This document shows positions 16,623-24,462 of a stretch of DNA of 64,000 nucleotides, piece after piece. The translations under genes and the position numbers were made by a program. The notes below the pieces were generated by a model. The model did not search any database, was not told the DNA's origin, and saw only the letters and a program-made list of their open reading frames with translations. Within the stretch, counting starts at the first letter, position 1; each line of letters starts with the position of its first letter. Origin of the DNA: an uncultured Bacteroidales bacterium (lineage in GTDB: Bacteria; Bacteroidota; Bacteroidia; Bacteroidales; P3); the NCBI GenBank assembly GCA_900315935.1, contig ONBB01000001.1:62001-126000 (forward strand), in the 5' to 3' direction.

Positions 16623-17993
16623 TTACACCGCTTCGGCGGCGGCGTGGGCGGTGGAGAAGGCTATCTGGAGGTTGTAGCCGCCGGTGTCGGCGTCGAGGTC
16701 GAGGAGTTCACCTATTATATACAGACCGCTCACCAGTCGGCTTTCCATCGTCTTGGGGTTCACTTCGGAAAGGGAGACACCGCCCTGGGTAACGATGGCC
16801 TCGTTCCAGTCGCGTGTGCCTGTCAGCGTGAAGGTTGCACCTTTGAGCCAGTCGCGCAGCCGGCGCCGTTCCTCGCCGGTGATTTGGTGCAGGCGCTTGT
16901 AGTACTCGATGTGCAGTTGTTTCAGCGCCAGCGGTATCAGCTCGGCGGGCAGCCAGAGGCGCAGGGCGTCGTTGAAGATGCGCGTGCCGTTTTGGTTGAG
17001 GTCGGCTTGCAGGCGGCGGTCCAGTTGCTCGTGAGTGAGACCCGGCTTGAGGTCCAGGCGCGCGGTCAGTGGCTGCCCTCCGTGCAAGGGACGGCTGGCG
17101 ATACGGCTGGCGGATAGGACAATGGGGCCTCCCAAGCCGTCTTCGGTGAAGGTCATTTCGCCGATGCCGGAGCGGAAGACACACTCCTCCACCACCGCTT
17201 CGCGGCGGTCCCCCTCCCCTAGCTTAGGGGAGGAGCTGAAGAGCGACAGCTGTACGTTCTTCAGCTGGAAGCCTACCAACTCCTCGGGTATCTGCTCCTC
17301 GCAGCGCAGGGCTACGAGCGAGGGCACGGTCTCTATCACCGTGTGCCCCAGTTCGCTGGCCATGCGGTGGCCGGCGCCGGTGCTACCGGTGGTGGGGTAG
17401 GAGAGGCCGCCGGTGGCGAGGATAATGTGTCGGCAGGGGATGCGCTCGCCTCCTTGCAGGATTACGCATGTTGCCTCTGTAGGGACGTGGCGTGCCGCGT
17501 CCGCTGTGGGCGAATAGCTTGCTTCGGGCATGGCGCTCCGTGTCCCTACGGACTTCACCGTGGCGTTCTTGCGGATGGTAACGTTGGGGTTCTGTTCCAG
17601 TTCGCCGATGAGGGCGAGGAAGATGTCCAGCGCCTTGCCGCTGGCGGGGTATACGCGGTTGCCGCGCTCCACAGTCAGCTCCACGCCTCGGCTTTCGAAG
17701 AAGTCCATCAGCTCTTGGTTGAAGAAGCGGCCGTAGGCGTTGCGGAGCCATACACCGCCAGTCTGTCCGGGCTTCTTGGTGGTGCCGGCGGTGGAGGAGC
17801 CGATATGGGGCAGCGTGTCTCGGAGAGGGTTGGTATTTGTCAGGTTGCAACGCCCCTTGCCGGTGATGCGCAGCTTGCGTCCGCACTGGTCCATCTTCTC
17901 CAGCAGCAGCACACGCTTGCCGCGCCCGGCGGCCACCACGGCGGCCATCAGACCCGCCGCACCGCCGCCAACCACTATAACATCGTATTCCAT
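16623..17993 (-). CDS. BaiN/HI0933-family NAD(P)/FAD-dependent oxidoreductase
   Basis: A 456-residue flavoprotein. The N-terminal Rossmann fold reads VIVVGGGAAGLMAAVVAAGRG, followed by the family block GRKLRITGKGRCNLTN, then ILATGGLSYPTTGSTGAGHRMASELGH, and C-terminal GGVSLSEVNPKTMESRLVSG and GGYNLQIAFSTA. The physiological substrate of this family is poorly known. Start: ATG 17993 (MEYDVIVV), since the upstream extension runs through a palindromic repeat. Two in-frame inserts are odd: about residues 150-172 (from the palindrome at 17479-17549) and about 254-268 (from the palindrome at 17186-17233). Both are placed where the family has short loops. Confidence 0.88.
   Translation of the reverse strand: MEYDVIVVGGGAAGLMAAVVAAGRGKRVLLLEKMDQCGRKLRITGKGRCNLTNTNPLRDTLPHIGSSTAGTTKKPGQTGGVWLRNAYGRFFNQELMDFFESRGVELTVERGNRVYPASGKALDIFLALIGELEQNPNVTIRKNATVKSVGTRSAMPEASYSPTADAARHVPTEATCVILQGGERIPCRHIILATGGLSYPTTGSTGAGHRMASELGHTVIETVPSLVALRCEEQIPEELVGFQLKNVQLSLFSSSPKLGEGDRREAVVEECVFRSGIGEMTFTEDGLGGPIVLSASRIASRPLHGGQPLTARLDLKPGLTHEQLDRRLQADLNQNGTRIFNDALRLWLPAELIPLALKQLHIEYYKRLHQITGEERRRLRDWLKGATFTLTGTRDWNEAIVTQGGVSLSEVNPKTMESRLVSGLYIIGELLDLDADTGGYNLQIAFSTAHAAAEAV
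17186..17233. repeat. Palindromic element translated inside the flavoprotein gene (B)
   Basis: Arms cctcccct (17213-17220) and aggggagg (17226-17233) flank agctt; next to it accgc...gcggt (17194-17209) makes a second hairpin. The layout resembles the intergenic palindromes at 18007-18029 and 22461-22506. Confidence 0.75.
17479..17549. repeat. Palindromic element translated inside the flavoprotein gene (A)
   Basis: The ends gtagggac and gtccctac are exact inverted repeats; pairing continues imperfectly for about 20 bp (gtggcgtgcc against ggcatggcgctccgt). The protein reads through it in frame as a Ser/Thr/Ala/Pro-rich loop. Confidence 0.78.
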
Positions 17994-18006
17994 AGTGCAT
18001 TCTGCC

Positions 18007-18029
18007 CCCCTCTCCTCCCAGGAGAGGGG
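18007..18029. repeat. Palindromic element / terminator between usp and flavoprotein genes
   Basis: cccctctcct and aggagagggg are perfect 10-bp arms around ccc, followed by ctgggggtgagg. It lies between the stress-protein stop and the flavoprotein start and may also end transcription. Confidence 0.7.
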
Positions 18030-18045
18030 CTGGGGGTGAGGCTTT

Positions 18046-18885
18046 TTAGATCTTCGCCGACACGTTGATGAAGTCGGCCGGGTGGATACAGAGCACCGGT
18101 ATCTGCGAGCGGTGCACGATTTGCTGGGCGTTGGTGCCGAGGAATATCTGGCTGATGATGTGGTCCTGTTCGGTGTTGATGACCACCAGGTCGGCCTTGA
18201 TGTCATCGGCGTAGTTGAGCACCGTGTCGCAGTAGTTGGAGTAGGGACGGATATCGAAGTGATATTTGACACCTTCTTTTTCAAGGTAGTCCATCGACTG
18301 CTGGACGTAGGTGCGCAGGGCGTGCTCCTCCTCCTTGAGGTCGAGCAGGCCGAGGATGTGCACCTCGGAGCCGAATATCTTGGCCATCGAGGCTGCGGGC
18401 GGCACTTTCTGGCGCGAGTTGGCGTTGACGCGGATGGGCACCACGATGCGCTCCAGCTGCTTGTGGAAGTCGTAACCCTGGCGCACGGTGAGCACGGGAC
18501 AGGGCGAGTCCTGCACGATGCGCACCGCCTGGCTGCCCATCCAGTATTTCTCGAAGCCCGAGGCGCCGTTGGTGCCGATGATAATCATCGAGGCCAGCTC
18601 GCGTGTGGCTGTTGTGGCCAGGGCCGGCGCCACCTTGCCGCTGGTGATCTGCCAGCGCAGCTTGCCGTGCTTCATGGCAGGCTGGTATTTCTCGCAGAGG
18701 GTCTGCAGCTTGTCCTCGGCCAGGTTGGTCATGATGTTCAGCTGCTCGCCGTCGAAGAGCAGTTTCTCGCGGCGGGCCCAGATGAGGATGATGTCGCTCT
18801 GAAAGCGGTTGGCCACGTCGATGGCCAGTTCGAGCGCCACATAGGAGCCTTCGGAGAAGTCGGTGCCGACTATGATTGGTTTCAT
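18046..18885 (-). CDS. Tandem universal stress protein (UspA fold)
   Basis: A 279-residue protein with two UspA-type domains (about 1-140 and 145-279). The first opens with KPIIVGTDFSEGS and contains SMIIIGTNGASGFEKYWMGSQAVRIVQDSPCPVLTV, which matches the G-x2-G-x9-G(S/T) nucleotide-binding pattern. The second ends with ADLVVINTEQDHIISQIFLGTNAQQIVHRSQIPVLCI and lacks that glycine spacing, so only the first domain is likely to bind ATP. Start: ATG 18885, since the upstream codons lack the strand's normal beginning. Role in general stress tolerance is inferred from the family. Confidence 0.9.
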   Translation of the reverse strand: MKPIIVGTDFSEGSYVALELAIDVANRFQSDIILIWARREKLLFDGEQLNIMTNLAEDKLQTLCEKYQPAMKHGKLRWQITSGKVAPALATTATRELASMIIIGTNGASGFEKYWMGSQAVRIVQDSPCPVLTVRQGYDFHKQLERIVVPIRVNANSRQKVPPAASMAKIFGSEVHILGLLDLKEEEHALRTYVQQSMDYLEKEGVKYHFDIRPYSNYCDTVLNYADDIKADLVVINTEQDHIISQIFLGTNAQQIVHRSQIPVLCIHPADFINVSAKI

Positions 18886-19156
18886 GCTTGCTATTTTTTT
18901 GTTAATTTCTGTTATAACGCGCATCGAATTGTTTTATTGCAACGGAGTGGATTTTTTTCTTTTTACGTCTAATCTCCCAACCCTCCAAGAGATGCCCTGG
19001 AGAGGCAGAACCAAGGCAAAACCTATACACTTCAATCTGCTGTGAACCATGGGGTTGTGTCTGTCTAGAAAAGGGGCGTTTTCGCGGTTTTGGGGCAATT
19101 TTTGTACTTGGGTTGTATCTCGCTGTGGGACTGCAAGTTGCGGTCTGTGCGGAAGG
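18886..19156. other. Intergenic region between usp and ruvB
   Basis: No gene is visible. The two flanking genes are divergent. Only the ruvB promoter at its right end is recognisable. Confidence 0.5.
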
Positions 19157-19160
19157 TTTG

Positions 19161-19192
19161 TTTGGCTATGTCGGCAAAAAAACTTACCTTTG
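19161..19192 (+). promoter_or_regulatory. Promoter of ruvB
   Basis: TTTG at 19161-19164 and TACCTTTG at 19185-19192 are spaced by 20 bp. The predicted start of the RNA (about 19196-19199) falls on or beside the ATG at 19197. Confidence 0.75.
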
Positions 19193-19196
19193 CACC

Positions 19197-19241
19197 ATGA
19201 ACCGAAGGTCTCGAACACCTTATAAACAGTTGAACCAGTGA
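19197..19241 (+). other. Candidate leader ORF overlapping the ruvB start
   Basis: ATG 19197 opens a 14-codon frame ([14 protein letters not shown]) whose TGA stop at 19239-19241 overlaps the ruvB GTG start at 19238-19240. The layout allows translational coupling. Confidence 0.4.
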
Positions 19242-20260
19242 GAAATGATAATCTCGATAGCCATTCTATCTCCGCGAAAGAGAAAGAGTTAGAGCGTGCG
19301 CTGCGCCCCTCGGGGTTCGACAGCTTCGCCGGTCAGCATCAGGTGGTGGAGAACCTCAAGGTCTTCGTCCGCGCCGCCAAGGAGCGCGGCGAGCCGCTTG
19401 ACCACGTGCTCCTCTACGGCCCTCCCGGCCTCGGCAAGACCACCCTCTCCAACATCATCGCCAACGAGCTGGGCGTCGGCATCAAGACCACCTCCGGCCC
19501 CGTGCTCGACAAGCCCGGCGACCTGGCCGGACTGCTCACCTCGCTGCAGGACAACGACGTGCTCTTCATCGATGAGATTCACCGCCTCTCGCCCGTAATC
19601 GAGGAGTACCTCTACAGCGCCATGGAGGATTTCCGCATCGACATCATGATCGAGTCCGGCCCCGCCGCCCGCAGTGTGCAGCTGAATCTGAAACCCTTCA
19701 CCCTCATCGGCGCCACCACCCGCAGCGGCATGCTCACCGCCCCGTTGCGCGCCCGCTTCGGCATCAACTGCCGCCTGGAATACTACGATGCCGACACGCT
19801 CACCAAGATTGTCAACCGCTCGGCCGGTCTCCTGCAGGTGAAGATTACCTCCGAGAGCGCCATCGAGATAGCGCGCCGCAGCCGCGGCACCCCCCGCATT
19901 GCCAACCGCCTCCTGCGCCGTGTGCGCGACTTCGCACAGGTCAAGGGCGACGGCACCATCACGCTCGACATCGCGCGCTACGCCCTCCAGGCCCTCAATG
20001 TCGACCGCAACGGCCTCGATGAGATGGACCTCCGCATACTGACCACGATTATAGACAAGTTCCGCGGCGGCCCCGTCGGCCTCAACACCATCGCCACCGC
20101 CGTCGGCGAGGATGCCGGCACCGTCGAGGAGGTCTACGAGCCCTACCTCATACAGGAGGGCTACCTCATGCGCACCCCCCGCGGCCGCGAAGCCACCATG
20201 CTCGCCTACCAACACCTGGGCAAAATCAAGACCAACGGCAACCAACAAGAATTATTTTGA
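19238..20260 (+). CDS. ruvB: Holliday junction branch migration helicase RuvB
   Basis: A 340-residue AAA+ motor that drives Holliday junction branch migration with RuvA. Walker [10 protein letters not shown] is at residues 61-69; [25 protein letters not shown] is Walker B and the RuvA-contacting region; [18 protein letters not shown] holds sensor 1 and the arginine finger; the C-terminal winged helix ends with RTPRGREAT. Length fits the family. The GTG at 19238 is taken as the start because no in-frame ATG precedes the conserved [13 protein letters not shown]. hutI follows with 5 bp between them, so they share a transcript. Confidence 0.95.
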   Translation: MRNDNLDSHSISAKEKELERALRPSGFDSFAGQHQVVENLKVFVRAAKERGEPLDHVLLYGPPGLGKTTLSNIIANELGVGIKTTSGPVLDKPGDLAGLLTSLQDNDVLFIDEIHRLSPVIEEYLYSAMEDFRIDIMIESGPAARSVQLNLKPFTLIGATTRSGMLTAPLRARFGINCRLEYYDADTLTKIVNRSAGLLQVKITSESAIEIARRSRGTPRIANRLLRRVRDFAQVKGDGTITLDIARYALQALNVDRNGLDEMDLRILTTIIDKFRGGPVGLNTIATAVGEDAGTVEEVYEPYLIQEGYLMRTPRGREATMLAYQHLGKIKTNGNQQELF

Positions 20261-20265
20261 ATATT

Positions 20266-21513
20266 ATGCGAATACTAATCAAGAATATCAAGGAACTGGT
20301 GGGCGTCGAGTCCACGCCTCGGCTGCGCAAGCAGGGCAAAGAGATGTCCGTGCTGGAGACCATAAAGGATGCCTACCTCGTCATCGAGGACGGCAAGTTT
20401 GCCGCCTTCGGACCGATGAGCGAGTGGAAGTCAGAAAGTGGGAAGTGGAAAGTGGAAAAGGAGGTCGATGCCACCGGTCGGCTGGTGATGCCGAGTTTCT
20501 GCGACTCGCACACGCACGTCGTCTATGCCAACTCCCGCGAGAAGGAGTTTGTCGACAAAATCCGCGGCCTCAGCTATGAGGAGATTGCCAAGCGCGGCGG
20601 CGGCATCCTCAACTCCGCCAAGGCCACCGCGGCAGCCACAGAGGACGAGCTCTACGCCTTGGCCCGGCGGCGCCTCGACGACCTGATGCGCATGGGCACC
20701 GGCGCCATCGAGATCAAGAGCGGCTACGGACTCTCCACCGAGAGCGAGCTGAAGCTCCTGCGCGTCATACGCCGCCTCAAGGAGACCACCCCCATGACCA
20801 TCAAGTCGAACTTCCTCGGCGCCCATGGCATACCGATGGAGTACCGCGGCCACCAGGAGGATTATGTCGACCTGGTCATCAACGAGACGATACCGCGCGT
20901 GGCCGCCGAGGGGCTGGCCGACTTCATCGATGTCTTCTGCGACCAGGGCTTCTTCACCGTCGCCGACACCGAGCGCATCCTCGAGGCCGGCATTAAATAC
21001 GGCATGCGGCCCAAGATACATGCCAACGAGATGGCCATCTCGGGCGGCGTGCAGGTGGGCGTGAAGTACAATGCCATCTCGGTCGACCATCTGGAGCAGA
21101 TGGGCGATGCCGAGATTGAGTGCCTGAAGGGCTCCGACACGATGCCCACCGTGCTCCCCGGCTGCGCCTTCTTCCTGGGACTGCCCCTGTCGCCGGCCCG
21201 CCAGATGATTGACGCCGGCCTGCCCGTGGCCATGGCCTCTGACTACAACCCCGGCACCTCGCCCTCCGGCAACATGCAGCTCATCTTCTCCATGGCCTGC
21301 ATCCGCTACCGCCTCACCCCCGAGGAGGCCCTCAACGCCACCACCCTCAACACCGCCTACGCCATGGGTGTCAGTAACGAAGTCGGCTCCATCGCCGTCG
21401 GCAAGAAGGCCAACTTCTACATCACCAAACACATCCCCGGCTACGAATACATGCCCTACGCCTACGGCGAGAACAAAGTCGAGCGTGTGTTCCTCAATGG
21501 CCAGGAAATCTAG
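20266..21513 (+). CDS. hutI: Imidazolonepropionase
   Basis: A 415-residue amidohydrolase that opens 4-imidazolone-5-propionate to N-formimino-glutamate in histidine breakdown. The metal-binding SFCDSHTHVVYA, KSGYGL, FLGAHGIP, KIHANEM and ASDYNPG blocks are all present. Start is ATG 20266, just after the ruvB stop. Seven or so residues near 54-64 (Trp/Lys/Ser-rich) come from 7-bp iterons and lie in the N-terminal beta domain. The stop codon TAG is supplied by the first unit of a 9-bp iteron array. hutH, hutU and hutG are not nearby, which is unusual for a complete Hut pathway. Confidence 0.93.
   Translation: MRILIKNIKELVGVESTPRLRKQGKEMSVLETIKDAYLVIEDGKFAAFGPMSEWKSESGKWKVEKEVDATGRLVMPSFCDSHTHVVYANSREKEFVDKIRGLSYEEIAKRGGGILNSAKATAAATEDELYALARRRLDDLMRMGTGAIEIKSGYGLSTESELKLLRVIRRLKETTPMTIKSNFLGAHGIPMEYRGHQEDYVDLVINETIPRVAAEGLADFIDVFCDQGFFTVADTERILEAGIKYGMRPKIHANEMAISGGVQVGVKYNAISVDHLEQMGDAEIECLKGSDTMPTVLPGCAFFLGLPLSPARQMIDAGLPVAMASDYNPGTSPSGNMQLIFSMACIRYRLTPEEALNATTLNTAYAMGVSNEVGSIAVGKKANFYITKHIPGYEYMPYAYGENKVERVFLNGQEI
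20424..20458. repeat. 7-bp iterons translated inside hutI
   Basis: gtggaag, tcagaaa, gtgggaa, gtggaaa, gtggaaa follow in perfect 7-bp phase and are read in frame. Confidence 0.85.
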
Positions 21514-21597
21514 AATAACTAGTTAATCTAGAAAGACTAGAATATCTAGAAAGACTAGAATATCTAGAATTTCTAGAAAATCTAGAATATCTAGAAA
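21508..21597. repeat. 9-bp CTAGA iterons after hutI
   Basis: Ten 9-bp units in perfect phase, each with a central CTAG: atctagaat, aactagtta, atctagaaa, gactagaat and so on. The hutI stop codon lies within the first unit and the LolD-like ATG follows 13 bp after the last. Confidence 0.95.
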
Positions 21598-21610
21598 AAA
21601 AAGAAAACCC

Positions 21611-22264
21611 ATGATCACCGCCGAAAACCTCAACAAAAGCTACGGCTCGCTGCACGTCCTGCGCGACATCTCGCTGACCATCAACCAGGGCGAGGTGGTC
21701 TCCATCGTCGGCCCTTCGGGTGCCGGCAAGACCACCCTTTTGCAGATCCTCGGCACCCTCGACCGCCCCGACAGCGGCACCCTCCGCTACGGCGACACTG
21801 AAGTCTCCAAGCTGAAGGAGAAAGACCTGGCGCGCTTCCGCAACGAGCACATCGGCTTCGTCTTCCAGGCGCACCACCTGCTGCCCGAGTTCACGGCGCT
21901 GGAGAACGTCTGCATCCCCGCCCTCATCAAGGGCACTCCCATGAAAGAGGCCGAGGCGCGGGCGATGGAGTTGCTGTCCGTGATGAAAGTCGACCAGCGC
22001 GCCACGCACAAGCCCGCCGCACTCAGCGGCGGCGAGCAGCAGCGTGTCGCGGTGGCGCGGGCACTGATGAACCGCCCCATGGCCATCCTGGCCGACGAGC
22101 CCAGCGGCAACCTCGACACCCAGCACGCCCGCGAGCTCCACCAGCTCTTCTTTACCCTCCGCGACCAGTACCGCCAGACCTTCATCATCGTAACTCACAA
22201 CCCCGAGCTCGCCGCCATGGCCGACCGCCGCATCACCCTCCGCGACGGCCAGCAACAACCCTGA
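21611..22264 (+). CDS. ABC transporter ATP-binding protein, LolD-like
   Basis: A 217-residue ATPase of the LolD/MacB/FtsE group, which powers FtsX-fold membrane proteins such as lipoprotein releasers. Walker [10 protein letters not shown] at about residue 37, Q-loop [18 protein letters not shown], signature [15 protein letters not shown], Walker [12 protein letters not shown] and switch VTHN. The phrase [13 protein letters not shown] is characteristic of LolD. The permease (LolC/E-type) is not adjacent; the accessory island begins right after this gene, and may have separated them, or the gene may always be alone. Confidence 0.85.
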   Translation: MITAENLNKSYGSLHVLRDISLTINQGEVVSIVGPSGAGKTTLLQILGTLDRPDSGTLRYGDTEVSKLKEKDLARFRNEHIGFVFQAHHLLPEFTALENVCIPALIKGTPMKEAEARAMELLSVMKVDQRATHKPAALSGGEQQRVAVARALMNRPMAILADEPSGNLDTQHARELHQLFFTLRDQYRQTFIIVTHNPELAAMADRRITLRDGQQQP

Positions 22265-22291
22265 CCACTCCCTTCCAAAACAAAACTCCCA

Positions 22292-22401
22292 CTAGGACCC
22301 AACTAGGAGTTACCTAGGACCTACCTAGGAGTTATCTAGGAGTTGACTAGGACCCGACTAGGAGTTGACCAGGACCCGACTAGGAGAAATGTAGGACTTA
22401 T
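22292..22401. repeat. 11-bp CTAGG iterons
   Basis: Ten 11-bp units in perfect phase, mostly ctaggaNNNNN, using two endings that are mixed (gaccc.. and gagtt..). Located directly after the LolD-like gene at the left end of the accessory island. Confidence 0.95.
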
Positions 22402-22460
22402 CAATGGCTTATCCGATTCCCTTGTACTTAACTAATAATCCACAACTCATATCTCACGAC

Positions 22461-22650
22461 TCCCCCTCTGAACTAGAGGAGGTGGCCGCCGCAGGCGGAC
22501 GGGGCGTGTCTCCTGGAACACCTCGTTGGGGCGAATCATCATTCGCCCTCTCAAAAAGTCCCCATCGGGGACGCAGGATAATAGCCGTGGGCGCCAGCCC
22601 ACGGAACGGAATCCATCCCACCCAGAGCCCTGTAAGGGCGACGGAAGCAA
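22461..22650. repeat. Cluster of short palindromic repeat units
   Basis: At least four hairpins in a row: cctct/agagg (22465-22479) with a GC-rich tail, gtcccc/ggggac (about 22559-22573), ccgtgggc/gcccacgg (22585-22604), and gccct/agggc (about 22627-22639). No gene is visible. The gap 22265-22669 otherwise holds only the 11-bp iterons. Confidence 0.7.
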
Positions 22651-22669
22651 AAAAAGCATTGTTTATAGC

Positions 22670-23185
22670 ATGATACAATACATCGCCGACAAAGACCACT
22701 ACACCGAAGTCCTCTCGCGCTGCGAGACGGTCAGGCACGACCTCTGGATTGGCACGGCCGACCTCAAGGACCTCTATGTCGGAAGCGGGGCCAGGGTGGT
22801 GCCCTTCCTCTCCATCCTCGACAAACTGCTCAAACGCGGTGTCGAGGTGCGGCTGCTGCACGCTAAGGAGCCGGGCGAGAACTTCCGTGCCGACTTCGAC
22901 AACTATCCTGGTCTATGGACGAAACTGGAGAGAAAGCTCTGTCCGCGAGTGCATTTCAAGATAATGATATTCGACTGCGCGGTGGCCTATATCGGCTCCG
23001 CCAACCTCACCGGTGCCGGCATCGGCATGAAAGGCGACAACAACCGCAACTTCGAGGCCGGAATCCTCACCGACGAGCCCCAATTGGTCGATGCCGCCGC
23101 CGACCACCTCGACAGCGTCTGGCAGGGCACGCACTGTGCCAAATGCAGGCGCAAGGACTTCTGTGGCGACAGGATTTCCAGATAA
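22670..23185 (+). CDS. Phospholipase D-family protein, copy 1
   Basis: A 171-residue protein with a single PLD-type active site: VHFKIMIFD (H95, K97) followed by GSANLTGAGIGMKGDNNRNFEAG. One HxK motif per chain suggests a dimer, as in the Nuc/BfiI nucleases. The C-terminus has a small Cys cluster (CAKCRRKDFC) that could hold zinc. Start: ATG 22670 (MIQYIADKDH), the same as in the other copies. Near-identical copies lie at 39164-39679 (minus, intact) and 42490-42978 (minus, broken). A nuclease role is likelier than a lipid role from size and context, but is not proven. Confidence 0.85.
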   Translation: MIQYIADKDHYTEVLSRCETVRHDLWIGTADLKDLYVGSGARVVPFLSILDKLLKRGVEVRLLHAKEPGENFRADFDNYPGLWTKLERKLCPRVHFKIMIFDCAVAYIGSANLTGAGIGMKGDNNRNFEAGILTDEPQLVDAAADHLDSVWQGTHCAKCRRKDFCGDRISR

Positions 23186-23222
23186 AACCACCCTTATGAC
23201 AGGAAATGACAAACTTCGACTG

Positions 23223-23230
23223 TATTTTTG
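23223..23230 (+). promoter_or_regulatory. -7 promoter box of the exonuclease gene
   Basis: TATTTTTG matches TAnnTTTG and lies 27 bp before the ATG at 23258. Confidence 0.55.
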
Positions 23231-23257
23231 CCACTCGATAAAACTAAAGAATGTAAG

Positions 23258-23752
23258 ATGAAAGACTTCGCAGCCATAGACTTCGAGACCGCCAACGAAT
23301 GCCCCTCCAGCGTGTGCAGCGTGGGTGTGGTCGTTGTCCGGGATGGAGTGATGACAGATAACTTCTACAGCCTCATCAAGCCGGAGCCCAATTATTACCG
23401 CTGGTTCTGCCAGCGGGTGCACGGCCTTGGGCATGACGACACGGACACTGCCGAGGTCTTCCCCGAGGTGTGGGCGCGGGTGGCTCCGCTGATAGAGGGC
23501 ATGCCGCTTGTGGCGCACAACAAGCGGTTCGACGAAGGCTGCCTCCGCGCCGTCATCCAGGTGTATCAGATGGATTGGCCCGACTATCGCTTCCGCTGCA
23601 CCCTGCAGACCTCTCGACACAAGCTACCCAACCTCGAGAACCACCAGCTGCACACCGTCTCTGCCGCCTGCGGCTACAACCTAGAGCACCACCACCACGC
23701 CCTGGCCGACGCGGAAGCCTGCGCTGCCATAGCAATCAAACTGGGACTTTGA
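23258..23752 (+). CDS. DEDDh 3'-5' exonuclease
   Basis: A 164-residue exonuclease of the DnaQ/epsilon type. Motif I is AAIDFETAN, motif II includes HNKRFDEGCLRAV, and motif III is HHHHALADAEACA (His and Asp of DEDDh). The protein is only the exonuclease domain, as in stand-alone members. Start: ATG 23258, downstream of a promoter box. It is the last plus-strand gene before the minus-strand island genes and follows PLD copy 1 by 72 bp, so two nucleic-acid enzymes sit at the island edge. Confidence 0.88.
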   Translation: MKDFAAIDFETANECPSSVCSVGVVVVRDGVMTDNFYSLIKPEPNYYRWFCQRVHGLGHDDTDTAEVFPEVWARVAPLIEGMPLVAHNKRFDEGCLRAVIQVYQMDWPDYRFRCTLQTSRHKLPNLENHQLHTVSAACGYNLEHHHHALADAEACAAIAIKLGL

Positions 23753-23973
23753 TTAAATTTGAGAATTTTGTCCCAACAAGTTGCACTTGACAGAACCATA
23801 CTGTTTCTGTAGATTCAGCTACGAAGTGTAATAAAGGTGTGCCATATCGCGACACATTACCATAAAAGATTACATCACAGAACTCTCTATCCATCTTTTA
23901 AGTTCGCCTATTAAATTATTCTCGGTTTCACATTGCAAATTACAGTAATCAGAATAATTTATAATGGATTATA
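23753..23973. other. Convergent intergenic region
   Basis: Lies between the ends of two convergent genes. A weak dyad ggtgtgcc...cgacacatt (about 23843-23864) resembles the hairpins at 36830 and 37937. Otherwise AT-rich with no gene. Confidence 0.4.
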
Positions 23974-24450
23974 TTACAAAATATCAATACCATTGAATGC
24001 TTCATCCCAGAGCGATAAATCATCCTCGTCGGTAATATCGGGAAGTAGGTAATCTTCCGGATATATTTGGTCAATAACTGCGGGGTTTTCAGGAATCGCC
24101 GTCAATAATTTCTCATCTGATGCTTTAAGCCTTTTACGTATCTTTTTAAAGAATGCTACCTCGTTGTATTCGATGGATTTGTCCACTTCGATGGTCTGGA
24201 TGGCTATACTTACCAATTCACATTCTTCCTCCTCGGTCAATGCAGCAGTTTTTACCTCGTCAAGGTATCTTTTCAGGAATCTGTTGCCTTCACTCCGCAG
24301 TTGCGTCAGATAACCTGAAAGCAACTGTTGCAAATCCATTTCTTTGAACTGAGGAAGTTCTTTGATTTTCTCCACTTCTTCTGGCGCAATCTCGCCATCA
24401 CAGGCAATACAGCAAAAGGCTGTCTTTAAATATATTTCCTTTCTATCCAT
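23974..24450 (-). CDS. TerB-like domain protein
   Basis: A 158-residue acidic, all-helical protein. The first ~115 residues have the TerB/DjlA pattern of paired helices with a small acidic loop: AFCCIACDGEIAPEEVEKIKEL, then ALTEEEECELVSIAIQTIEVDKSIEYNEVAFFKKIRKRL. TerB domains occur in tellurite and phage-stress gene clusters and are thought to act at the membrane or as metal-sensing adaptors. The acidic tail ends NGIDIL. It is the last gene of the five-gene Hsp70 operon, 12 bp after the kinase-AAA gene. Confidence 0.72.
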   Translation of the reverse strand: MDRKEIYLKTAFCCIACDGEIAPEEVEKIKELPQFKEMDLQQLLSGYLTQLRSEGNRFLKRYLDEVKTAALTEEEECELVSIAIQTIEVDKSIEYNEVAFFKKIRKRLKASDEKLLTAIPENPAVIDQIYPEDYLLPDITDEDDLSLWDEAFNGIDIL

Positions 24451-24462
24451 AATGATTTGTGT

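Noticed and set aside
17994-18284. 97-residue N-terminal extension of the flavoprotein
   Set aside because: It overlaps the stress-protein gene and the palindrome at 18007; the FAD-binding fold starts right after ATG 17993.
22292-22401. CRISPR-like array
   Set aside because: Units are 11 bp with no spacers and vary in sequence; no cas genes are near. The same applies to the 9-bp arrays.
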